This document shows positions 7,981 through 13,768 of a stretch of DNA of 16,446 nt, in pieces. The notes beneath the pieces were generated by a model, which saw nothing but the letters and a program-made list of their open reading frames with translations, searched no databases and was not told where the DNA came from. Positions within the stretch are counted from its first letter, which is position 1. Every line of letters starts with the position of its first letter. The translations under genes and the position numbers were made by a program. Source of the stretch: Thermoleophilia bacterium (GTDB lineage Bacteria > Actinomycetota > Thermoleophilia > Gaiellales > SKUG01); assembly GCA_020438525.1 (NCBI GenBank), contig JAGQUL010000177.1, forward strand, positions 1 through 16,446. The letters are read 5' to 3'.

Positions 7981-9115
7981 GGTGTTCCGCGATCAGGTCG
8001 GGTCCGGCAATCCCCTCCGTCGGTACGACTATGACGATCACGGGCGGCTCGCGACCGTCACCGCGCTCGTCGCGACGAAGCAGCGCAAGCGTGGTGCTCG
8101 CGCTGGGATGAAGTACGACCAGAAGGTCTGGGACCGGTACCTGTTTGGCAACGACAAGCGTGGTCGGCGTGTGATGCTGCCCACGGCCCACGACACGCGA
8201 GAGCTGGTGTGCAAGCCGATCCAGCGCACGTTCCTGTACTACGGCAATGGTCGCACGATGCGTGCCACCACCAGCGGCGGGTCCCCGATTCCGGGCAATG
8301 TTGCCGGTCCTCGCGGTCAGCTCGTGCTCTCGGAGCAGTTCCAGGGCCTGGATCGGTCGAAGGACGTGCAGCAGAACGCGACGTTCGTGTCCTACTCGAT
8401 GCTCAACCAGGTGCAGGCCTCCACGACTCGTGAGTACTCCTCCGGCGTCCGTGCTTGCACGAAGGGACCGCGTGCGCGCAACACGAAGTTCTCGGCCACG
8501 ACGCTTTCCGCGATGCGTGGCTGTCCATATGGCTGGTTACGCGCGAAGGCGACGAAGGCGGAGAAGAAGCTGGCGCGTACGACGCAGCGTGGCACGCGGA
8601 TCGTACTGGTGCTCGAGCATGCAGGATCGGTGTCGGGTGAGGTTGCGATGTATGACCCGCTTGGTCGGCAGTTTCAGTCGGTGCTCACGGTGGATGATGA
8701 TCCGCGTGATGGGGCGCAGTCGATCTCGCATGTGGAGCGCAGGTATTTCACGGGTGAGGCGCAGGATCCGTTTTCGGAGGTAGCGCTAGGTGGTGATGGG
8801 GTGGGTACGCGATGGGTGCTGCGTGGACCGACGGGGCTGATCGGCGAGCTGCGCGATACCCAGACGCGGTATTCGGTCACCGACCAGCAAGGTTCCCCGC
8901 GCCTGTCGCTGGACGGCTCCAGCAACTCGTTGCTGAAAGCGACCTATGACTACGACACGTTCGGCTCAGCCTACGAGCGTGACAACGAGCTCAGCCTCGC
9001 ATCCGGCACCGCCGACGAGTTCGAGCAGGCCGCCTACGGCTACACCGGCATGCGCCAGCGCGACAGCGCAGCCACCACCAACCACCACGCCCGCGACTAC
9101 AACGCCGACCTACGA

Positions 9116-9159
9116 TCCTGGCTCCAGACCGACCAGTACATGGATCCATGGAGTGATGT
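9116..9159 (+). repeat. Core/tip junction repeat, copy A
   Basis: This 44-bp segment encodes SWLQTDQYMDPWSDV (with its last base completed by the neighbouring sequence). It is identical over all 44 bases, in inverted orientation, to copy B at 12015-12058 and 42/44 identical to inverted copy C at 13693-13736. It contains the perfect 12-bp palindrome CATGGATCCATG (9139-9150). Identity stops abruptly on both sides. It marks the boundary between the constant Rhs core and the exchangeable tip. Confidence 0.9.
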
Positions 9160-9237
9160 TGGAATGCCCCGGGTTGAGTGGACACGCTTGATCAGCCTTT
9201 CTCGATAGATCGGGGATGGCGGAAATGGCGGTGATCC

Positions 9238-9525
9238 ATGTCGCGAATTCGGTACTCCGACGAGTTTCGGGCCGAGGCGGTCCAGCTCGTTCTGCAAGGC
9301 CGTACGTACCAGTCGGTCGCGGACGCGCTCGGCTGCTCGATCTACTCACTCAGGACCTGGGTGCAGAAGGCCCAGGCGGCGAGTGATCCTGATGTGGTGA
9401 CGCCTGCGGAGCGGGCGGAGATTCGTGAGCTGAAAGCGCAGCTTGCGCAGGTGCGGATGGAGCGTGACTTGCTAAAAAAAGCGTGCGCCGTCTTCGCGCA
9501 GGACACAAAGCGGCCGCTCATCTAG
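9238..9525 (+). CDS. IS3-family transposase OrfA (helix-turn-helix)
   Basis: The 95-residue protein has the HTH_Tnp_1 fold: RYSDEFRAEAVQLVLQGRTY (5-24) followed by QSVADALGCSIYSLRTWVQKA (25-45) as the DNA-binding helix-turn-helix that recognises the element's ends. A heptad-like Leu region (EIRELKAQLAQVRMERDLLK, 61-80) is the usual OrfA leucine zipper for multimerisation. A GGCGG about 7 bases before the ATG may serve as ribosome binding site. Alone it acts as end-binding protein and regulator; the active transposase is the OrfAB fusion made by frameshifting. Confidence 0.92.
   Translation: MSRIRYSDEFRAEAVQLVLQGRTYQSVADALGCSIYSLRTWVQKAQAASDPDVVTPAERAEIRELKAQLAQVRMERDLLKKACAVFAQDTKRPLI
9474..9481 (+). 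promoter_or_regulatory. Programmed -1 frameshift site of the IS
   Basis: A run of seven A followed by G (A AAA AAG type) sits in the Leu-Lys-Lys codons of orfA, at residues 79-81. The orfB frame is -1 relative to orfA and already open here, so slippage on this heptamer joins OrfA to OrfB as in other IS3-family elements. A downstream stimulatory structure was not examined. Confidence 0.75.
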
Positions 9526-10391
9526 CGTTCGAGCTGATCCGCGAGGAGACGGCGTTCTGCAAGGCCCTGACCGTGCGGCTGGCGTGCCAGACGCTCGATG
9601 TGTCGAGGGCCGGCTACTACGCCTGGCGCGAGCGAGCGCCGAGCAAGCGCAGCGTCTATGACGCTGCGTTGAAGAAGCGGATCCGCTTCTTCTTCGATCG
9701 TTCCGACGGCACCTATGGCGCGCGCCGGATCCACTTTGACCTGCTCGACGACGGGCACCAGATCGGGCGGTGCCGCGTCGAGAGGCTGATGCGGGAGATG
9801 AACGTGCAAGGACACCAAAAGCGCCTCAGAAGGCGTGTCAGGCAACTCCACGATGAAGGGCTGCACGCGATGGATCTCGTGCAGCGCGAGTGGCACCCGA
9901 CGGGCCGGGACCAAATCTGGGTGGCTGACATCACCCAGATCCCGACCTGGGAGGGCCCGCTGTACCTCGCTGCGGTACTCGACGTGTTCTCCAGACGGAT
10001 CGTGGGCTGGGCGATGGCAGACCACATGCGCGCCGAGCTCGTGATCGGCGCGTTCGAGATGGCACTGGCCGCACGGCGACCAGCGCCGGGGCTGATTCAT
10101 CACTCAGACCACGGATCGCAATACACCAGCTACGCCTTCGGCAAGACGCTCCGAACCGCGGGCGTGCTGCCGAGCATGGGACGCGTCAGAACGTGCTTCG
10201 ACAACGCCGTCGCCGAGTCGTTCTTCGCGACGCTGAAGAAGGACCGGACGAACCGCCGATCGTGGCGGAATCGGCACGAGCTACGCAGCCAGGTTTTCGA
10301 CTACGTCGAGGGGTGGTACAACACCCACCGCCGGCACTCGAGCCTCGGGAATATCAGCCCGGCGGAATTCGAGAGACGACACGCGAGTTAA
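9483..10391 (+). CDS. IS3-family transposase OrfB (DDE integrase core)
   Basis: The frame gives 302 residues from GTG 9483, but it is most likely translated as part of the OrfAB fusion; the independent start has no visible ribosome binding site. An IS3-type HTH_21 region (DGTYGARRIHFDLLDDGHQI, 75-94, up to RVERLMREM) precedes the rve integrase core. The catalytic triad is complete: Asp149 in VADITQ, Asp209 in HHSDHGSQYTS and Glu245 in NAVAESFFATLK, with the family's D(35)E spacing. The C-terminus YNTHRRHSSLGNISPAEFE (279-297) is typical. It cuts and joins the IS ends. No disruption is visible. Confidence 0.94.
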   Translation: MRRLRAGHKAAAHLAFELIREETAFCKALTVRLACQTLDVSRAGYYAWRERAPSKRSVYDAALKKRIRFFFDRSDGTYGARRIHFDLLDDGHQIGRCRVERLMREMNVQGHQKRLRRRVRQLHDEGLHAMDLVQREWHPTGRDQIWVADITQIPTWEGPLYLAAVLDVFSRRIVGWAMADHMRAELVIGAFEMALAARRPAPGLIHHSDHGSQYTSYAFGKTLRTAGVLPSMGRVRTCFDNAVAESFFATLKKDRTNRRSWRNRHELRSQVFDYVEGWYNTHRRHSSLGNISPAEFERRHAS

Positions 10392-10446
10392 CAACCAACC
10401 GCGTGTCCACCCAACCCGGGGCATTCCAGAGAGAGACGCGGCCTAA

Positions 10447-10821
10447 TCAACCGTGTCAACGAACTTCAGGGAGGTCCAAAGGTCGACTGGATATCTCTGT
10501 GTACGTAACTGTTTCGACTTTGCTAGCACGGTCAGTGCGCAACGTCAGGGCAGACACGTTCTCGGTGCTCGCGAATATCGGGGCGGAAGCTACTTTCACA
10601 CGATAGACGATGCCCAGGCTGTACTAGACGCCGTGCATAACGGGCAAGCGACCGTCCTAGGAAATAAGCCGAACGGCAATCTCGTGGTCCGGTACGATGG
10701 AGTTACAGGGTACAACGTGAATCTGAGTGCGGGTTACCCCAGCCAGGCTACCAACGTGTTTTTCATCAAAGGGACCTCGTCGACGAGTGTCGTTCCATAC
10801 AACCCGGCTTGGAAGGGCTGA
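10447..10821 (+). pseudogene. C-terminal toxin-like fragment of a displaced Rhs tip (tip A)
   Basis: A 124-codon open frame follows an in-frame TAA (10444-10446) just behind the IS. Its second half reads as a compact domain: GRHVLGAREYRGGSYFHTID (about 46-65), then DAQAVLDAVHNGQATVLG, VVRYDGVTGYN and NVFFIKGTSSTSVVPYNPAW to the stop. The order of HVLGAREY with a following SYF and an AQAVLD helix faintly recalls RNase-type polymorphic toxins, but no family is assigned. The linker that should connect it to the core (the GHSC...CADA region seen in tips B and C) is absent, and a different frame (LINRVNELQGG) looks protein-like at 10440-10475, so a deletion or frameshift beside the IS is likely. 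AT-richer codons than the flanking genes point to a separate origin. A small gene follows 2 bases later, as expected for immunity. Confidence 0.5.
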
Positions 10822-10823
10822 CG

Positions 10824-11147
10824 GTGTTTCCTAGTCCAGAGGATATTTCGTCGACGCCAGAATGGAACAACTACGTGGTTGCCCAGACCGTACAGGCGTG
10901 TCTGGGGCTTATCCCGTCGGGTACGCATGCACTGGGTGTGAGCATCGACGGCCCGGCCGTCAACTTAATCCTTCAGATTCGCGAATGGTGCGAGGAGGCG
11001 GCCGCAGACTGGGCGGACATTGTCGAGCAACTCCAAGACCTGCTCGGGCCGGAAGTTGCCGTATCATCTACGGTCGAGACGCGGGATGCGCCGCGGCTGG
11101 GAAGCCCCGATCCCAACACGAGATGGGTGTATCGCGTCAACGACTAG
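10824..11147 (+). CDS. Putative immunity protein for toxin A
   Basis: The 107-residue acidic protein is not recognised. It is soluble, with mixed strand and helix: NNYVVAQTVQACLGL (15-29), HALGVSIDGPAVNLILQIREW (35-55), EEAAADWADIVEQLQDLL (57-74), and a strand-like end RWVYRVND. GTG 10824 is chosen because GGAAGGG ends 6 bases before it, inside the last codons of the toxin fragment, and the gap to the toxin stop is only 2 bases. TTG 10809 is an in-frame alternative. Size, acidity, coupling to a toxin end and island location all fit an immunity gene, which would neutralise the cognate toxin in the cytoplasm. Function is inferred from context only. Confidence 0.6.
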   Translation: MFPSPEDISSTPEWNNYVVAQTVQACLGLIPSGTHALGVSIDGPAVNLILQIREWCEEAAADWADIVEQLQDLLGPEVAVSSTVETRDAPRLGSPDPNTRWVYRVND

Positions 11148-11269
11148 CTGCAGTGCCTGCACACACCTTGTTGACGGCTATGAGGGATAAGGCCGCTCGT
11201 TGCCAAGCGGGAACGCCAGCGTCCGCCGTTTTGGCTCGAGGAACTGTCCCCCGCGTATACAGTTACGCC

Positions 11270-12058
11270 TCACTTGCCCAACTCAGTCGGTATGGTCTGC
11301 GCGCGCTGGGTCCCGTGATCGACTCCAGCAGTGGCACGGCATACGCGTGGTCGGGAATGCTTGTACATTCCGTGGTGATTGCGCTGTTCGAGGTACAGAT
11401 CGATGTCTGAAAACGCTGCGCCGAACGCGAGGTAGGTGACGCCGCGACAGATCCCCTTCCCTCCTGCTGCACAGGCCTGACTCAAACTCTCAGACGCGTT
11501 GTTCGTCCAACGATTGATCCGAGTGTCGCGTGCGAAGGGATCGCTCGACCCGTTCGCCAACTCGTCCACCGCATCGCCAGTGATTGCCACACGGCATCCC
11601 GCATCCGTGCCAGCGGTAACGCACCCATACGGGATCTGATGCCCTCGCACGCCGAGGTCCGTGTCAACGAACGCCAAGCTGGCAATCCGAACCGGCTTGG
11701 TGGATATGACTGTGCTCGCCGCCACTGTGTGGTCATTCGGGTTCGAGACGTAGTTCGAATTGCCGCCTGTCGCCGCGATCACGCGGTGATCATTCGCCTC
11801 CATCTGCGAGCCAGACGCCTGCGACTGCCCCTTCGGGCACCGCTCGCTTCCCGCATGCTTCTTGCAGTAGTTGTTGATCGCGTCCGCGCACTCGCTCCCG
11901 CCGACGGTTCCCGTCCCCGACGAGCAGCTGTGCCCGTTCGTGTCCACGAACGAGATCGGGTTGTTCAGCACATAGCCGTGGCGATCCCTCGAGTCAGCTG
12001 ACAAGGACAGCCCCACATCACTCCATGGATCCATGTACTGGTCGGTCTGGAGCCAGGA
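11270..12058 (-). pseudogene. Orphan Rhs C-terminal tip B
   Basis: The frame (262 codons) begins inside the 44-bp junction repeat with SWLQTDQYMDPWSDV and has no core of its own; ATG 12034 is the first possible start. RDRHGYVLNNPISFVDTNGH (24-43) is the usual Rhs end-of-core linker. A Cys-containing pre-toxin segment follows (CSSG 45-48, ECADAINNYC 56-65, RC 73-74), shared with tip C. The remainder (about 85-262) is not recognised: HTVAASTVIST, RIASLAFVDTDLGVRGHQIP, GDAVDELANGSSDPF and a His/Arg-rich end. No immunity-like gene follows on the same strand within the 122 bases before the convergent immunity gene A, so the 3' end may have been lost. It would become in-frame with core A if the segment inverted. 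Confidence 0.65.
12015..12058 (-). repeat. Core/tip junction repeat, copy B (inverted)
   Basis: All 44 bases match copy A in opposite orientation and in the same reading frame. The palindrome CATGGATCCATG is at 12024-12035. Upstream of the repeat (higher coordinates) the sequence is not Rhs but the start of a tyrosine recombinase remnant; downstream it is the tip B linker. Copies A and B bound a 2.86-kb segment (9160-12014) as inverted repeats. Confidence 0.9.
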
Positions 12059-12072
12059 CGGTCGGGGGGTGG

Positions 12073-12441
12073 ATGAAGTCGTCAGCTTGTATTCCGACGT
12101 CCGGTCGCTTGTCCCGCGTCAAAGCCATCGCGGGCCGGGAGTATGCCGGCACGGCTTGCGTGTGGACACGCCAGAATCGCTACACCGACGACCAACCGAT
12201 GCCGCTCGCCTGTGCGGCGCTCTCCAAGGTGCTCGCACGCGTCAGCGGCCACGCCGGCATCGACCGCGTTTCACCCCACCTGCTCCGCGCCACCGGAGCC
12301 AGCCTCGCCGTCGCGGCTGGCGTACCCGAGCACATTGCAGCACGACAGCTCGGACACGCACGGGTCGACACGACGAGGCGGCACTACCTATGCCTCCCGG
12401 TCGTCGAACCGCTCAGGGCTATCGGGGCCGTGTTCGAGTGA
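12073..12441 (+). pseudogene. Tyrosine recombinase remnant (C-terminal catalytic part)
   Basis: From ATG 12073 there are 122 residues. The second half contains the catalytic boxes of phage-integrase/XerCD recombinases: SPHLLRATGASLAVAAGV (H-x-x-R box, about 75-92), RQLGHARVDTTRRHY (about 99-113) with the Gly-His of box III and the probable nucleophile Tyr. The first Arg box, the central Lys hairpin and the N-terminal DNA-binding domain are missing, so it is a fragment; the open frame runs back through junction repeat B without a proper start. Its end overlaps the immunity C gene on the other strand by 54 bases. It may be what is left of the enzyme that acted on the neighbouring repeats, or a remnant of an unrelated integrative element. 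Catalytic boxes are clear; the role is inferred. Confidence 0.7.
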
Positions 12442-12858
12442 CGGATCGGTGATCCAGATACCTTCTTCCGGCTCGTTGCAGCTGAAAATGATCGTCACGT
12501 CGCTATTGCCATCATTGAGGTACTGATGGCCGGATCGCCCCTCTGCGAATGGCAGGACAAGTAGCGAGACGTGTTCCCATCCACCGTTTGAACATGCCCA
12601 CCAGAATGCTGCTCGGTGCTTGAGTTTGCCGATCGAGCACGAGTCCTGATCACGGACATAGAGCGTCAGCGATTCTGCGCCTACTGGTCGAACGCCGGGC
12701 AGGCTTTCGACCTCGAAACCATCATGACCATTCCGAACAGCATCGATCGCATCCAGCAATGCGAACGCGCCGCGAGCGTCTAGCGCCTTGATTAGCAATG
12801 TCGGTCCGTCGACGCCGTCGTAGAAGTCGATCCATGTATTGGCCGGTTCTTGGGTCAC
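12388..12858 (-). CDS. Putative immunity protein for Rhs tip C
   Basis: The 156-residue acidic, soluble protein is not recognised. Features are NTWIDFYDGVDGPTLLIKAL (7-26), a helix ARGAFALLDAIDAVRNG (28-44), SLTLYVRDQD (63-72), HRAAFWWACSNGGWEHVSLL (81-100) and VTIIFSCNEPEEGIWITDP (121-139), an alternating strand pattern common in immunity proteins. Its GTG start overlaps the tip C stop as GTGA, and GGGGAG inside the last tip codons lies 8 bases upstream, a strong ribosome binding site that decides the start. A longer frame upstream is only the tip gene in another phase. Overlapping toxin-immunity order on the same strand is the standard layout. The last 17 codons overlap the recombinase remnant antisense, so the C-terminus may have changed. 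Confidence 0.7.
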   Translation of the reverse strand: MTQEPANTWIDFYDGVDGPTLLIKALDARGAFALLDAIDAVRNGHDGFEVESLPGVRPVGAESLTLYVRDQDSCSIGKLKHRAAFWWACSNGGWEHVSLLVLPFAEGRSGHQYLNDGNSDVTIIFSCNEPEEGIWITDPSLEHGPDSPERFDDREA

Positions 12859-13736
12859 TTGGGGATCTCCCCGCCATCGAGCGTCCGATTCTGCCATGGA
12901 CTGTTCCAGACGTTCCACGGATTGTAGTCCCAATGCGGCTCATGTCGAGCGTCGGAGTGCATACGCCACTCACCGCCTGCCGGGTCTCTCCATCGGAGGT
13001 CCGTTGTTCCTTCTCGGGTGCCGTAGTCTCGCGTCCAAGTTGCGGGGTCGTGGCCGGGTGGAACGAGGTCGTCGACCGCGCTACGCTCGACGTTCTTGAC
13101 GGTACCTCTTGCCACATCCTTGGAGAGTGTCTTTGATGCCGTTCCTGCGCCGAATCCAAACGGCGGAATCAGTGCCATCGGGATTGCGCCATAGGCATCG
13201 CTGCACGCTTTGCCGCCGAGTGGTCCGTTACCGTAGGAGCGCATGAGTTTGCAGCGGTCAGATGCGAACAGCGTTTCTTCACGCGCTTCGCTGTAGCCTT
13301 GTCCGCCTGGAACCAGTGCCGCGCCGACGCCATCCAAGAACGATGCGAGTTGCGCAGCCTTTCCGTACGTCGGTTCGTAGACCGTGACCGTCGGGGTCGG
13401 TCGGTTCGTTGTCACACCGTTCGTCCATGTCGGGTCGCCCTTCACCGCACCGGGAGCCGGTACCGGGGTGTAGTCGCTTCCCTTTACCGGGTTGGAGGGT
13501 CCGTGGCCTGCACAGCGCCCATCGGAGTGATGCTTCTCGCAATAGTCGTTCATCGCGTCCGCGCAGGCGCCCTCGGTGCCCGATTCCACCGACCCAGACG
13601 AGCAGCTATGGCCGGTCGTATCGACGTACGAGACCGGATTGCTCATCGCATACCCATGCCGATCCCGCGTCGACGGATCCAGGCTCAGCGCGACATCGCT
13701 CCATGGATCCATGTACTGGTCGGTCTGGAGCCAAGA
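12855..13736 (-). pseudogene. Orphan Rhs C-terminal tip C with toxin domain
   Basis: The 293-codon frame begins in junction repeat C (SWLQTDQYMDPWSDV) with no core; ATG 13712 is the first start and the open frame upstream is only antisense of ubiA. RDRHGYAMSNPVSYVDTTGH (24-43) is the core-end linker, followed by the Cys pre-toxin segment (CSSG 45-48, ACADAMNDYC 57-66, RC 74-75). A hydrophobic Gly/Ala-rich middle (AAQLASFLDGVGAALVPGG and AIPMALIPPFGFGAGTASK) may be a membrane-translocation or linker region. The last 70 residues form the likely toxin: PPGHDPATWTRDYGTREG, WRDPAGGEWRMHSDARHEPH and WDYNPWNVWNSPWQN, rich in His, Trp and Asp and compatible with a nuclease, though no family is assigned. 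An immunity gene overlaps its stop. The tip looks intact but lacks a delivery body. Confidence 0.7.
13693..13736 (-). repeat. Core/tip junction repeat, copy C (inverted)
   Basis: 42 of 44 bases match copy A; the two differences are synonymous third-position changes (Ser codons). The palindrome CATGGATCCATG is at 13702-13713. Rhs homology ends at this repeat, and the ubiA start codon is only 32 bases farther, so copy C is the right edge of the island. Confidence 0.9.
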
Positions 13737-13768
13737 GCGGGCGCGCCACGCTCGATAGGCTGCGCGGG

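Larger units (their letters stand above)
7946..9160 (+). pseudogene. Rhs/YD-repeat protein, 5'-truncated and cut by an IS at the core end
   Basis: An open frame of 405 codons begins right behind the TAG of the preceding gene, with no usable upstream start; the first in-frame start is GTG 7982 without a ribosome binding site. YD-repeat-like segments are YDSTNRVFRDQVG (7-19) and RRYDYDDHGRL (25-35). The Rhs core (about 300-405) shows YSVTDQQGSPRLSLDG (309-324), YDYDTFG (334-340), YGYTGM (364-369) and ARDYNADLRSWLQTDQYMDP (382-401), equivalent to the conserved end of the core that precedes the variable toxin tip. Rhs proteins build a shell that encloses and releases a C-terminal toxin. The frame is cut inside the last Val codon by the IS3 element and would end after 16 foreign codons at 9208. 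Most of the N-terminal shell is missing, so it is probably non-functional by itself. Confidence 0.8.
9160..10428 (+). mobile_element. Complete IS3-family insertion sequence (1269 bp)
   Basis: The element carries 28-bp terminal inverted repeats (9160-9187 and 10401-10428) with one mismatch, beginning TGGAATGCCCCGGG, so its ends are TG...CA. It holds overlapping orfA and orfB in the -1 arrangement of IS3 elements. Both frames are intact and the element looks transposition-competent. The flanking triplets differ (TGT on the left, GAG on the right), as do the longer flanks, so the usual 3-5 bp target duplication is missing. That suggests an adjacent deletion or recombination after insertion. It splits the Rhs core from the toxin fragment behind it. 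Confidence 0.93.

Noticed and set aside
8038..9349. Short minus-strand ORFs opposite the Rhs core and IS start
   Set aside because: Shadows of the Rhs and IS frames without own features.
10862..11439. Plus-strand ORFs running across immunity A and the gap behind it
   Set aside because: They overlap the better-supported immunity frame or the antisense of tip B and have no start signal.
9116..13736. CRISPR array as explanation for the repeated 44-bp units
   Set aside because: Only three copies, in mixed orientation, kilobases apart and inside coding frames.
13409..13768. N-terminal extension of the UbiA frame
   Set aside because: It is antisense to Rhs tip C and would add 120 residues not found in the family.
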